Origin: Siphonodentalium dalli
Taxonomy: Eukaryota > Mollusca > Scaphopoda > Gadilida > Siphonodentaliidae
NCBI GenBank assembly: GCA_032622095.1
Contig: CP136061.1
Span: 200,002,244 to 200,066,243 of the forward strand
DNA length: 64,000 nt
Direction of reading: 5' to 3'
The notes beneath the pieces are model-generated. The model worked only from the letters and a program-made list of their open reading frames with translations, was not told the origin of the DNA and did not search any database. Both the position numbers and the translations under genes were made by a program. Positions 24,124-35,770 of the stretch are shown here, in pieces; position 1 is the first letter of the stretch, and each line of letters begins with the position of its first letter.

Positions 24124-24470
24124 AGACTTGATATAATACATTCACACATTGCAAACCAACACGACTGATCCATATTCATGTATATGATTAGAGTACTTCA
24201 CACGGACTGTTAGTTGGTTTGTTATAGGGTTATCGTTTCGGTCACTAGGACACAATTTTGTCAGTTTGATAAGTAGAGGAAAGTCCGTGTATACAGATAA
24301 TTGTAATGGGAAATATTTCTACCGCACGTAAAACCACCGGCCCACGGTAAGCAACTTATCTTGCCAAGATACACGAATAATTTTACCCTTCATGTTCGTG
24401 GATCACAAATCCTTATTGGGAATATTACCAGATTCACAATCGCAGGACGGCGTGTATATGGTTGCATAAT
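24124..24470. other. non-coding, nothing recognised
   Basis: No gene seen between the two arrays. Confidence 0.4.
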
Positions 24471-24917
24471 CCTCACTACACCTATCCGATGCAGGGGTGT
24501 GGCTTGAGGGTATCCGTTGGGGAAGTGTCCAGCCTAATGCTCACTACACCTATCCGAACCAGGGACGTGGCTTGAGGGTATCCGTTGGGGAATTGTCCAG
24601 CCTAATGTTCACTACACCTATCCAATTCAGGGGCGTGACTAGAGGGTTTCCGTTGGGGAAGCGTTCATCCTAATGCTCACTACACCTACCCAATTCAAGG
24701 CCGTGGCTTGAGAAATCCGTTGGGGAAGCGTTCAGCCTAATGTTCACTACCCCTATCCGAACCAGGGGCGTGGCTTGAGGGTATCTGCTGGGGAAGTGTC
24801 CAGCCTAATGCTCACTATACCTATCCAATTCAGGGGCGTGGCTTAGGGTATCCGTTGGGGAAGTGTCCAGCCTAATGCTCACTACACTTATCCAATTCAG
24901 GGGCGTGTCTTGATGGT
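24471..24917 (+). repeat. 68-bp minisatellite, about 6.5 copies
   Basis: Each unit contains CTCACTACACCTATCC, CAGGGGCGTGGCTTGAGGG, TATCCGTTGGGGAAGTGTCC and AGCCTAATG. Units differ at several positions and one has lost a few bases near 24712. The last partial unit runs into the GGAAATTTCCAAC repeat. Confidence 0.95.
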
Positions 24918-25260
24918 ATGTGCACCCCCTTGAAACAGACCGAAATGTTCAAGTCCGAGAAATTCCATTGAAACCTCCTTGTTTTGGAAATTTCCAACAC
25001 AATTCACCCTATGGTTGGAATTCCCACTGAAAGTAGGGACATTTTCGACGTTTGGTATCAACACAACAATTACCACACGAAATACTAGTTGGAATATCAA
25101 ACCAGAACAAATGCAATCTACTCTTTGTCTGAAATTGCCAACTCATGTTGTGTCAGGCATGAAATTTCCAACTGTTGACAATATTTGCATAGATTGTTTT
25201 AAAAACATATTTTATTGTATCGTTTATCTACCATTGGGATTGGGGCACAAGTTATACAAC
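24918..25260. repeat. GGAAATTTCCAAC-family repeat, copy 3
   Basis: CACCCCCTTGAAACAGACC, TTTTGGAAATTTCCAACAC, GGTTGGAATTCCCACTG and AAATTTCCAACTGTTGACAA mark the copy; compare 50405-50760 (CACCCCCTGAAACCAGATT, TATTGGAAATTTCCAACCTG). The frames at 24979-25380 (+) and 24897-25100 (-) fall on this repeat. The last 60 bases carry the GGGATTGGGGCACAAG motif. Confidence 0.6.
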
Positions 25261-26685
25261 TTAGATAGCCCTCTCCTCATAGATTGTGGTCGGGGGCGGA
25301 GTGAGACACACAGGCCATGCAAAATCTCGACTATACGGTTGTATAAGCTTCATTTCATTTTAAAGCCCACCACATTCTGAGCATCAGTGGATAAGTCAAC
25401 GCATTGCTAGAAAACGATGAAATTTAAACCTTTGATATTTCAAAATATGTCATTTTATTCTTAATGATAAGATGAAGCCATTTGTTTTTGTCATGTCCCA
25501 GCATATACCAACATATATTTACATGTCCGTTGACGAACACGGTCTTATAAGAGGAACACTGTTGTCATCGACACCGCAGTTAAACACAACACGATTAATT
25601 TCATGAAAACAAACCTGTAAACAACATGCTATTGGATAATTTGTTTTACATAAAACATTAATATAAAATGGATATTATATGCCATATAGTACCATACTAC
25701 TATTTATCGGGATCATCATTTTGGTATTATATGAAGACATACCACACTTTTTCTTACGGGCTGATTATATGTCCCATATATTAGTTATTTTGATTACAAT
25801 CGCTTAGGTATTGTCTACTTGTTTTATACACGTATTCTGTTGCAAATGCATTTACAACTGGACTGGGGAAGACGTTTTTTTTACAACATACCAATGTCCC
25901 CGTTCCCAAATACAATAGTTTACAAGCACGATGAAGTTAAATTTGCCTACGCAAAATGAGAGTTGCGCAGTATACTTATTGTATACTTACAATTAAAAGC
26001 ATACTCCGCGCTGTCACTCTCGTCCACCGCTATCATCACATATATCCCGAATTCCGTCGACATGATGTCAAGAATCTTGGACTAAAACACAACGTGCACT
26101 GTCCGCTCTCGATGGAACGTACGATTCCAACAGATTAAAGCAAAACCGCCGTTCTATAGCGTAAGGTAGATCACACGAGCTTCGCAACCATTGATTGGAC
26201 AAAAAATCGATGATGATTACAATAATGGGAGAATACTGCTCAATTAACTCTGCCGATGTGGGATGGAAACCATTTCTTAGAGGTCGAGTCTGATAAGTAT
26301 TAAATGGACTTATGGGCAACCTGTTGGCACCAGTGTCTGTACTCCAAAAGAAGACTGTATAATGACCGTATATAGGATTTCATCGAGTTTATACGGGAAG
26401 CCAATCAAATCATCCTTCGAACCGAGAGACTGTGCCGAGAAATACTTATGCAGAAGGTCTAGGGTTCAAAAGTAATTACATCCACAATATCGTGCGATGG
26501 ATGGTGGTACTTGATATACACTGTATGCTATGATCAGAAATTCGTCATTTTCCTGTATATTGACTTATTTTGGTGTCTTGTGGATATATACGGGTTATGA
26601 AAAAGGGACCGCTGCTTCCATTTGAATGTTGCATCTCGTGCAACAATGTTGTATGTATAAATCTTTGTCATTAGTTTGGTATGAA
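25261..26685. other. non-coding, nothing recognised
   Basis: Short frames only; no arrays or palindromes seen. Confidence 0.4.
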
Positions 26686-27490
26686 TCTTTGTCATTAGTC
26701 ACTTGACGTGTAGTATCTTAATTCGACCGGGACAACTATACGTCATTTTTATGTGGAAATCACTACTTAAATCGTTGAGTTTAAAAACACAAAAATCGTT
26801 ATATATACCTTAGAGGAGCTATGGACGACAGTGCTTTGAGCAGTTACATATTTGGTTATAAATTTGCAATAAATATTTGTTAAAACTAAATCAATGCACG
26901 ATGCACAGTTAAATATTTGTAATAAAATTGCAATAAATATTTTTTCAAACTAAATCAACAATATAGTCACTAACATCGATTTAGCGTACGTAGCGAATAT
27001 AAACAGACGGAATTCAAAGGTCACGTTGAGCAACAAATTACAATATTACATTTTGGTACACCTGGCTCTATTGCCTGTTATACAATGACGGTGTATATCA
27101 TTATTAGATAATAGGTTTAATGAATGTAATAAATACACCACATAAATGGCAATTTTAAGAATAACATTATGTTGTCCAATAAGTGTTAGTCCCCTAATAA
27201 GATCTTCCGACATGTTTACGTAAATAAGTAAAACAAATATCTATATGTTGTCAGATAGTTTTGGCCATATACCTGTATATCCCACTAAAAGCTTTTATCA
27301 TAAATACTTGACACGATATAGCAAGATTGTATTTCCTGCATTGTCCCAGAAAATGGTCCCAGAAAATGGTACTTTACAATGGTAAAAGTAAAACTGGATT
27401 GATGCGGCTTGAATTTTTGTCTTTCGTCACTTGACGTGTGTTATCTGAATTCTACGTCCACAACTACGTCATTTTCATGTGACCGTTCGA
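26686..27490. repeat. paired dispersed segments and an AT-rich duplication
   Basis: GTCACTTGACGTGTAGTATC...CATTTTTATGTGGA (26697-26758) is repeated as GTCACTTGACGTGTGTTATC...CATTTTCATGTGACC (27427-27484). At 26868-26950 an approximately 60-bp AT-rich unit (AATTTGCAATAAATATTTG, AACTAAATCAA) is duplicated. GTCCCAGAAAATG is doubled at 27343-27369. Confidence 0.55.
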
Positions 27491-27808
27491 CAAGAGCTCA
27501 ATTTACCAAAACGACACATTATGTTGCAACAATCTGACTGCTTAAAATTACAGGTAAGTAGCATTGTGTTATGTCTTGGAGAAATCAATTGTTTTTATCG
27601 CTTATCAGAGAGAATTCTCCATCTACACGTAAATGTCTTGTCATTCAGATATACTACATGTATTACTCTCCGTGAACAAAACTGTACTTCACTTCCACAA
27701 ACTACCCCATCAAATATCTGGTGTTTCCTGTTTCTGGATAACTGTTAGGATTGCAGGTGCATATTATAAACGGGTTGACGAAAATTGTCATCTATATATA
27801 TATATGTA
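27491..27808. other. non-coding, nothing recognised
   Basis: Short frames at 27479-27851 have no recognised domain. Confidence 0.4.
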
Positions 27809-27945
27809 TAGTTCTCACACGAACGGCAATTGTAAATTGTGCTCTTCATAATTTGCAGGTTATTAAAGATATATATATATATATCTTTAATAACCTCCAA
27901 AATATGAAGAGCACAATTTACAATTTTCCGTTCGTGTGAGAACTA
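27809..27945. mobile_element. 137-bp near-perfect palindrome
   Basis: TAGTTCTCACACGAACGG...GTAAATTGTGCTCTTCATA...GTTATTAAAGATATAT is mirrored by ATATCTTTAATAAC...TATGAAGAGCACAATTTAC...CCGTTCGTGTGAGAACTA. The arms are about 65 bp with few mismatches around an (AT)n centre. A young foldback or an inverted duplication. Confidence 0.9.
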
Positions 27946-28370
27946 GTCTGATCCACACGATGTGAACAACTCATGCATATTCACAAATATGTACAATCAT
28001 TGGGTCTGACGAATTGACTGTCTTTGGTGAGGAACGACGGCGAGGTGATGATGACATCCCATTGAAGTTCAACACATCATGCAGGAACGAACATAAGTGG
28101 CTGTGGTGTATTCCGTTGTGGAACGCCGAAGTGGTCCAAGAAAATAAACCAATATTGGTAGTGGAGTGATTGCAATACTGGCGAGTTGCATTCAGTTAAA
28201 ACATGTTTAATTTCGCAGACGACAGACAGATAACACAACTGCAGGATGACTCATATTCATAGGTGGGAAATGTTCAGATAATAAGTTAAAAAAACTTTGT
28301 TGCTGAATATTTCGTAAGGGAACTACTCGTCAATGAGTATTTAGTAAAGAAAGGGTTAATATGAAGGGAT
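27946..28370. other. non-coding, nothing recognised
   Basis: No gene recognised. Confidence 0.4.
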
Positions 28371-28485
28371 AACTCTGGCGGGAATGGTATAATGAGTCTA
28401 AATTCGCGAAAATGACGTCATGTTGTCCGCACACATTTACCAGAGATTCACATAATAGCACAAAAGCAATTAGAAAATCAAGCAT
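28371..28485 (+). repeat. dispersed repeat segment, shared with 29233-29350
   Basis: 'GGAATGGTATAATG(A)GTCTAAATTCGCGAAA', 'GTCCGCACA/GTTCGCACA' and 'AGCAATTAGAAAATC/ATCAATTAGAAAATC' occur in the same order at both places. Confidence 0.6.
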
Positions 28486-28513
28486 GTTCTGTGGGATCCT
28501 TTAGCGAAACTGT

Positions 28514-28848
28514 GCAGCCTGTTCGCCGAAAACAAGCACATTATCGGCTAATAATAGAACTTGATTGAGGTACATATTCTGCTTAGAATCGCCTGAAAAT
28601 GAGAACAGTTTAATCACATCACAATGAGGCGATTCTAAGCAGATTATGTGCGGGCAATGACACAAGTAAGCCAACTCACGACTTTTGAGGTGTACGCTCT
28701 TTGTCGGTTGTTTTTAATGTGGCCAGCGCCATAAAACGAAATAACGGGTAAGAGTCCATTATATGCTTATTTCAGAATCTAATAATCACACTATGTACAT
28801 ATTTTACATTATAGGTCGATTACGTGCGTATTTGTGCGAAGATATGTC
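28514..28848 (+). mobile_element. CACATTATCTGC TIR-family element, copy A
   Basis: The left end CAGCCTGTTCGCCGAAAAC...GCACATTATCGGC and the right end ATTACGTGCGTATTTGTGCG...GATATGTC are imperfect inverted repeats of about 35 bp. The interior has the small hairpin TCTGCTTAGAATCGCC / GGCGATTCTAAGCAGA and the phrases CTCACGACTTTTGAGGTGTA and ATAACGGGTAAGAGTCCATT. The same order is seen at 61306-61628 and 47581-47872 and, inverted, at 33468-33791. No ORF. Confidence 0.75.
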
Positions 28849-29232
28849 GATGTTGGTGTTCAACCGTTGGCATGAAGCTGCATTCTTTATACACGATATA
28901 TTTGTTGGAAAATCAAACTACCTGACAACTTAAAATTTTCAAACTGAGATATATGAACTTTTCAACTGATGAAACATTTGGATAAAGTTGGGTTGGAACT
29001 TATTCACCGCACACAAACACACCTTTCACCGCGTCACTGCAACACACGACCAGGCAGTCGCTGAGTTAAAACTACACTGCAGTAGCTAACCTCCTAAATA
29101 TCGATAAAATGCATCAGTACATTTTACCAATCAGCGTACTATGAATATCTGTTTCGACATAGATTGCGTTCATTGGTTTTCGATTGCAATTAGAGAGACA
29201 CAAAAGAGAACCTCATCTCTATCTACCAGGAA

Positions 29233-29350
29233 ACCTCTAGCTGGAATCGTATCATAATGGAATCTAAATTCGCGAAATGAAGTCATTTCGTTCGCACATA
29301 ATCACCGGAGAAAAGCATTCATGTAATAGCGCTAAATCAATTAGAAAATC
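29233..29350 (+). repeat. second copy of the 28371-28485 segment
   Basis: AATGGAATCTAAATTCGCGA, GTTCGCACATAATCACCGG and ATCAATTAGAAAATCGC match 28395-28480 with about one change in six bases by eye. Confidence 0.55.
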
Positions 29351-29639
29351 GCTTCAAGCAGTCCTTGTCACCATTGATTTCCGCACTTTTGTGTTTTGTT
29401 CTGTCAATACCATTAGACTTAACCTCACCTTTCTCATCGTATAATTATACTGTTTTGTGGTGTGCTAGAGAAGAGGGATACCACCAGCCAGGTTCAGACG
29501 GACTTACGTGTGAATTCACTTCAAACATTTTTATTCGAATTATATACAAAAGGGATTGGGGCACAAGTTTTTGCAACACATGCAGCTACTCTCCCTATAC
29601 ACTATGTTATTACATATGCAGCTGCACTATGGGCTAATT
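29351..29639. other. non-coding; GGGATTGGGGCACAAG motif
   Basis: The GGGATTGGGGCACAAG motif at 29553-29568 recurs near 25238 and 21246. 'AGCCAGGTTCAGAC' at 29487 recurs at 48471. Frames at 29365-29653 overlap these repeats and have no recognised domain. Confidence 0.4.
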
Positions 29640-30070
29640 TCGGAATCAAATAATCTAATATGAACCTAAGTGAACATTCAACATATCACTGCATTAATAG
29701 GTTCATTATCGACCTATAATATATTCACATATGTTCATATTGGATTATTTTATTCTGAAATAAGCCAATAGCGGACTTATATCAGTTCATGGGATGGGCC
29801 AGAATGAAACACATTTTAAAGAGCGTACATCTGGTAAGTCGTGAGTTAGTGTATTCGTGTTATTGTCCACACATAATGAACTTATAATAAGTTGTGATGA
29901 GTTGATAATTAATTAATAACATTAAAACAATCGCCGGAATTTTCGGTTCATTATGGACCCAAAATGAGGCGATTCTATGGCGATTATGAACCTAAATAAA
30001 TATTATTGTAAGCCGATATCGGGCTTGAAAGTTATAGGTCGATTATTAACCCATTTGCGCGAGTATATGT
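29640..30070. repeat. partial, rearranged copies of the CACATTATCTGC TIR family
   Basis: TCGGAATCAAATAATCTAAT (29640), its inverted counterpart near 29740 (ATATTGGATTATTTTATTCT), TAAGTCGTGAGTTAG (29836) and AATGAGGCGATTCTATGGCG (29964) are pieces of the family in both orientations, as after nested insertion or inversion. Confidence 0.55.
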
Positions 30071-31905
30071 TGCATAACAAGCTGGCTAGCAATAGTGTAG
30101 AGTAGTTAAAGTTACAGAAGAATTAAAACCTAATAATTATGGCATATATAAAACACACCTATACAGTAGCCAAGAGCGCAAATGTGTTCACCACTCGTGG
30201 TATTGTGGGCCTAACCACTCCCATATAAAGGCTCATGGTTAAAGGCATAATTCCACTCTTGGTAAAAAGTGTGTACTGTCGGATACAATCGGTTTATTCT
30301 ATAATTATTGGACTATAAATATATATATAGAACATTTGCGGATTATTTGATATCCGCATTCCACAGCAACCACACTGGGGCTCAACGATTCCCCGTAATA
30401 TTGTTCGTTGGTGTTTTTGATATGGTTCGTTCCGATGAGGTTCAGGTTCGTTCCTGATTTTGTAAGAAGTTTTCCCAGCAAATTAACATTTGAAAATGCC
30501 TTACATGTGAATATATTAGAGATTTTTGCCAGCGGGAAGTTTCCATTGAACCGTATAATGTATAATACCGCGAAGTATTAGTTATGTTTTATTTAGAAAC
30601 AATCCATTATTTGCACGCAATAAAATTCCCATATGTTTATTATAGAAAAACGATAAGGCATGCTATGGTAGTACTGTTTATGGTCAAAGTTTTCGGGAGA
30701 TTACAACGTATTCTGGCACACTGAACCTAGTTAACAAGGAAAACTACCATTAATTGGATGCATAATATAATATCAAATTATTTTGGACATATCACGACGT
30801 TATCACTTTTTTTTTTAAAGAGGTTATTTTCATCGGAAAATGTCGCCACTGCACGCGGACTCTATTTAACATCACTTCTTCTTGGGAAAAACGTTCTTTA
30901 ATAAAACGCTCTTTAAAATATTTTAACTATGGATATCTCCGTCATTTTTTCTATATAGTTTCTGAATATCTCCGTTATTTCGTCTACTGTGCCCATGGTC
31001 AGTTCGATCAGTATTAAGGTTTATATAATGGTGGGCTCGGTGTACGTATACGGTCGGTGGACAATTAACTCTCTATAGATGGTAAATAATAATCGTCATT
31101 AGGTATCTCATAATAATATGCGGATCGGGTGCTCACATTTGCACTTTTTCGGGATTCGAAATTTCGAATCAGCTTCGCCAGCCCTGAACAGCTTCTTGGC
31201 CAAATGCGACATTACCAATCACGGTACATCACTCATCATCATATATATGTAACTATATCTATATTGCCATTAAGAATTCCAGGCGTTTTAAACTCTAAAC
31301 CACTCAGACTAAACTCGTTCCCCATAATGCCGAGGCTGGGACAACCTTCATTTGTATCTAGGCTCCTGCGAACTTCAGTGGTTTCACCTGCACAGTTTAG
31401 GATACCATAAAACGGATGAATCAAAAGCCACATCAAAAATCACCACCAAACAATATTGCATTGAATCATTGAGCCCCAGTAACCCAGTCAGTTATCACCA
31501 AAACAGACAGATATGCTATAGGCGATGCCGGATTCAACGTGACATTCAACGAAAGAAGAGACTGTATTGTCATAATAGCTGTGTGTGTGAATATTCGTTA
31601 GTAATTTAACCAGATCGATTTCACGTTCGTTTGAAGAAAGTCTGCCTAATCGGAAAGCCCATGGGGATTACACCTCTCAAAAGATGTGTGAGGCGTCAAA
31701 AGCGATAATTTCAGGCTCCAGGGAACAAGCCATATATAGTTGACGGATTGTTCTCAGTTCGCGTATATCAACATTTCGATTGCCCCCAACGGATAGCATT
31801 GTCATACTAAGCGTAAAACATTGACGGATCTATTGGGAGAGAAAGTCGTACAAAGAATCGAACACTGTCCATTATTAAAACTCTTTCATGACATTTAGCA
31901 GATGG
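30071..31905. other. non-coding, nothing recognised
   Basis: At 30893-30930 AACG(C)TCTTTAA words repeat, and 'TATCTCCGT(C/T)ATTT' is doubled at 30933 and 30966. Frames at 31129-31609 have no recognised domain. Confidence 0.4.
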
Positions 31906-32330
31906 GGTTAAAGACGCCATGCCAGTGCATTCTTTTATGTATGCGAGTCGCCAATAGGGAGCCTGGTATATATATGAAAACGCACGGGCTTACAATGTCA
32001 TGGTAAGCCGCTCGTGAAAATTCGATATTTCTCTCCAGACATTCATGAGATATTTCGATATTCAAACAAAAATGTATGTATTCTCTATATATAGATGTGA
32101 GAAAAGAAATAATCGATGGTCCAATCATTAAGAGGACCTTTAACCCTTCCATGACTGGAGATTCCTGAAGTTTCGCGAAAACACTTAACCCTGAAGAGAA
32201 TACATTGGCCTAACAATATTTACCATGACATTGTATAAAGCCGTGAGTGAAAATTCGATATTTCTTTCCAGACTCGAATGAGATGTTTCAGGTATTCAAA
32301 CAAAAGCAGTATGATTTCTTTTTATTATAT
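31906..32330. mobile_element. degenerate relative of the 14965-15409 palindrome element
   Basis: CCAGTGCATTCTTTTATGTA followed by TGCGAGTCGCCAATAGGGAG at 31920-31960 is a diverged form of the 14997-15063 palindrome. Two direct copies of 'TGAAAATTCGATATTTCTYTCCAGAC' with 'TCAAACAAAA' follow (32014-32070 and 32250-32308). TTTAACCCTTCCATGAC at 32139 resembles a piggyBac-like end. Clear TTAA-bounded ends are not recoverable. Confidence 0.5.
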
Positions 32331-32920
32331 GCACATTATTAAAGCTCAAAGTTGCTAAGTTATGCGGAATTCGTACTGTTAATAGTACAGCAATTTGAAC
32401 AATACTAGGAAGAATACTTCCTACAAATCACAAGTGCATAATTTCCTAGAAAAATCAACAAGACAAGTCACCACAATCGAGATATAAAAAATCGCACGTC
32501 ACGGCCGAGTCACATGTGCATGGTGTGTGATCAGTTACGGTTAGCCAATCAAAAACGTCGACTTTCTGACGAAACTTGCATGATCAATCGATAATTAGAT
32601 GTCGATAAGCTACAGTGAAATAGCGCTATCTAGAGTGAAATAACGACATCCTATTTCATCGTGGCTTCTAAGAAATAAATACAACGATCTATGTTTCGGT
32701 AAATTCCCGCTATTTTATGGGCAAGCATATAATAAACAGTTTTATTCATGAACTAAATCAGAGAAAAACAAATATTCAACAAAGATACAAGAACGTAATT
32801 ATAATACCTAGACTATCTTCGGGTCATATCTCTTGAAGAATGTTTTGCGAACAGTTTTAACGAAATAAGAGTGTGTGTATTGCTTGACAGCACCGTCATA
32901 ATCGCTTCAGTTATGTGAAT
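32331..32920. other. non-coding, nothing recognised
   Basis: Short phrase 'GTGAAATA(G/A)CG(C/A)' duplicated at 32616 and 32635; otherwise nothing. Confidence 0.4.
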
Positions 32921-33154
32921 CTTCGTGAGTCGTCCAACAAGTTCCTGGTTATCCTCGTCCTGATCACGTGACAATGAAGAACGTGTATCCCAACGCGCGG
33001 AAAGTTGAGAATGGCTGATAAACAACCATATGTGAAACTTCGTGAGTCGTCCAAAAAGTTCCTTGTTATCCTCGTCCTGATCACGTGACAACGAAGAACG
33101 TGTATCCCAACGCGCGGAAAGTTGAGAATGGCTGATAAATAACCATGCCGTCAT
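32921..33154 (-). repeat. 117-bp tandem duplication, open in one minus-strand frame
   Basis: CTTCGTGAGTCGTCCAACAA...AAGTTGAGAATGGCTGATAA is followed immediately by a second copy at 33038 with only a few changes. The period is 117 bp (39 codons), so the minus-strand frame 32813-33166 shows the peptide WLFISHSQLSARWDTRSSLS...GRLTK twice. No recognised domain; the frame may be open by chance. Confidence 0.85.
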
Positions 33155-33467
33155 ATGCAGCAACATTTTTTAGTTGTATATGCATGTTATGTATTAGTGT
33201 ATAAAGTATTTTCCATGCACCAACATGCATATTGGTTACCAGAACGTCACAAAAGCAATACATTACTGGATTTACCTGGGTGCTTTGAATGACATTTGAA
33301 TAATGTTGTTCGTGACATTAACACTATCAAACTATATACAAATAGTCGTATAGAAGGCTGGCGGAATCGGATATTGGTATGCATTTCCTACGTGTTGACG
33401 CTTGTGCTGTTGACACATGCCGCACTCAGATCTCTGTTCCAAAAAGTGTCGTGATGTCATGATCATG
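33155..33467. other. non-coding, nothing recognised
   Basis: No gene or repeat recognised. Confidence 0.4.
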
Positions 33468-33791
33468 CAACATATCCTCTCGGAAATAGGCATATAATAG
33501 ACATATAATGTGAAATAGATACATATTATGACTATTTGTTCTAAAATAAGCAGATAATCGACTATTACCCGTTATTTCGTCAAAGAGCGTACACCTGAAA
33601 AGTTGACTTATTTATGCCATTGTCCGCACATAATTTGCTTAGAATCGCCTCCTTACGAGTCGGGGATGTGACTAAAATATTATCATTTTCAGCACATTAT
33701 CGACTCAAAATGAGCGATTCTAAGCAGATGATCTACGTAAAACATGTTCTAGTATAAGCAGATAATGTGCTGCTTTTCAGAAGAACAGGCT
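33468..33791 (-). mobile_element. CACATTATCTGC TIR-family element, inverted copy B
   Basis: It begins CAACATATCCTCTCGGAAAT and ends ...AGATAATGTGCTG...AGAACAGGCTG, the reverse of the copy at 28514-28848. Internal landmarks are CCTGAAAAGTTGACTTATTT, GTCCGCACATAATTTGCTTA and CAGCACATTATCGACTCAAA. Confidence 0.75.
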
Positions 33792-34059
33792 GGATCATGA
33801 CTAACGACTAATGATGATGCTGCTGACAAAGATGACCAGTATATTGTAGGTGGTGACCATATCTGTCCTTTAATCGAAAATCACTTTAATCTATAATGAG
33901 AATCTCAAAAGACTTCACCACACCCAGACCAAGTTCTTGCCTTTATTAGTGGTTTGGGGAGGGGTCCTGCGTGATATAAAAGGACTGTGTGCCATTTCAA
34001 CCTACTCTGGTTTCTTGCCATATTTAAAACATCAAAATATAATCTCAGTCCAGATACCT
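33792..34059. other. non-coding, nothing recognised
   Basis: No gene recognised. Confidence 0.4.
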
Positions 34060-34751
34060 GATAGGATAGGATAATTTATTTACAATACACCCATGAATAA
34101 TACAATGGCAGTAACACATAATAAGACAATGTTGTATATTGTTGGGGGTTAGCCTAGCCCTATATATCGGGCTGTCTTCCTGCTACCCCCTAAAACAAGT
34201 ATCACTATAAATAATAGAATAAATGGCTTGTATTTCATATCCACGCACACGTACATACTATAATCATATATAAAACTATCTAGAACCTAGTATTTAGGGC
34301 ATACCACAAACAAGTATTGGTGTGGTTGTGAGACAATCCAGACGAGTTATAAGATCGAAAATGTATTATCTCTCCATACTATTGTTTTGAACTGTTAATA
34401 TTTTCTAACACATATGAAGAGTTCCAAGTCCAGTTGCATTGGTATATTAAGAACAAAATATTTTGTTTTTATTGTTACAACGGATTCAGGCGCGAGATAC
34501 CGCCATCTTTAGTTAAGTAAACACACGAGGAATCTATTTAGATCGCGGGATAGTCTTTTTGTTGAGTGCGGTTTTAGGATAATTCAAATTAACAGTATTA
34601 CATATATGTAATGTTTATATGTATGTCTAGTGGTATAGGGTCATAGTCATACGGTAGTATTATGATTTATGCTAATATATGAGCATTTTTAGGATCGAGA
34701 GTGCGATGGTGTGAACACTGGTGTGAAGAATATAATGAATGTTCGTATTAT
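34060..34751 (-). mobile_element. probable LINE 3' UTR and tail
   Basis: It follows the RT stop codon on the minus strand and ends in ...AAATAAATTATCCTATCCTATC, a short ATCCT-repeat tail like those at LINE 3' ends. A small hairpin, GGGGGTTAGCCTAGCCC with GGGCTGTCTTCC..TACCCCC, lies at 34142-34190. The 3' boundary at 34060 is inferred from the tail. Confidence 0.6.
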
Positions 34752-35770
34752 TTATAGGGCACAGTCGGGACATCCTTTGTTTTTACAGCGTACATTTTCT
34801 GGGTAATTTCTCAACATGGCTATCTGTAAGCGCTTCTTCAATGTGTGCATGCTTTGGCAAGATGTATAGTCGTTTTCCATATTGTTCCATGTTGTGGGGA
34901 AGGCGTGGTGGGGTAGTTTTCCTGACCAGTCAGTTTTAGGTAGTTCTAACAGTACGGGATTCGGGTGTCTGGTGGTTGATTTTGCTCGTTTGCTGTACAT
35001 CATTCCAAAAGACGCGGGCATGCGGTTATAACACCAGTCGTGCATGAAATTGAGGAATTGAGAGTGTGTAAGTCATATATTTTCAAGATATTCTCTCTTT
35101 TAAAGAGTGGATCTGTGTGACTCCTGTACTTCTTATTGAATAGTATACGCAATGCTCGTTTTCTCTAACAGGAATATTTTCTTGACTTCCGGAACATGAC
35201 CCCATATTTGGATACCATAAACTAAGTGGCTTTGAATCAGTGCATAGTACAATGTATGCAGTAGATTGCATGTGATATTTTGGAGCAGATTATGGATATG
35301 TGCTTTTTAAATGTCAAGTTTTCATCAATGTGGATACCTAGAAATTTTGTCGAGGATTCACGCCCAAGATTCCCTATTCGGTTCAGTTGAATGTTATTTA
35401 GCTTTAATGTCAAAGTATTCCATTTGTTGTCATTGTTTTGGGGGTGTAAAAGCATATAATTGCTGTTATTAATATTAATTGACAGTTTATTACAGCAGCA
35501 CCAATCGGATACATTGGCTAATTCATTGTTGACACAACTTTGTACTAGTTCGCCATCTTTACCGCTTGTGAATAGTGTAGTGTCATCGGCATACGATAAA
35601 ATGTCCAGTGTTCTAGAATTTACTATATCATTCACGTATATTAAAAAAATAATCGGCCCAAGAATTGAGCCTTGGGGGACTCCACAGGAAGTATTCATAT
35701 GGTTCGAAGTACTCCCATTATATTCAACGTATTGCCTCCTCTCATTAAAATAACTATGGAATCATGACAT
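34752..35770 (-). pseudogene. LINE reverse transcriptase, catalytic block to C terminus
   Basis: Reading from about 35770 down: SYFNERRQYVEYNGSTSNHM, then CGVPQGSILGPIIFLIYVND (the loop before the active site), then SYADDTTLF with the catalytic YADD (near 35585), then KFLGIHIDENLTFKKHI. These are successive motifs of the reverse transcriptase of jockey/CR1-like non-LTR elements. The frame 35237-35698 is open for 153 codons. A one-base shift near 35240 and stop codons separate it from the C-terminal region at 34752-35045 (LPKTDWSGKLPHHAFPTTWN...HTLKKRLQIAML), which ends in a natural stop at 34752. The 5' part (endonuclease, ORF1 and first RT motifs) is absent, the usual result of incomplete reverse transcription. 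Dead copy, but less decayed than the one at 10317. Confidence 0.9.

Noticed and set aside
33038-33154. Direct repeat as a segmental gene duplication
   Set aside because: Only 117 bp, no recognised coding content beyond an open frame; described as a tandem repeat.
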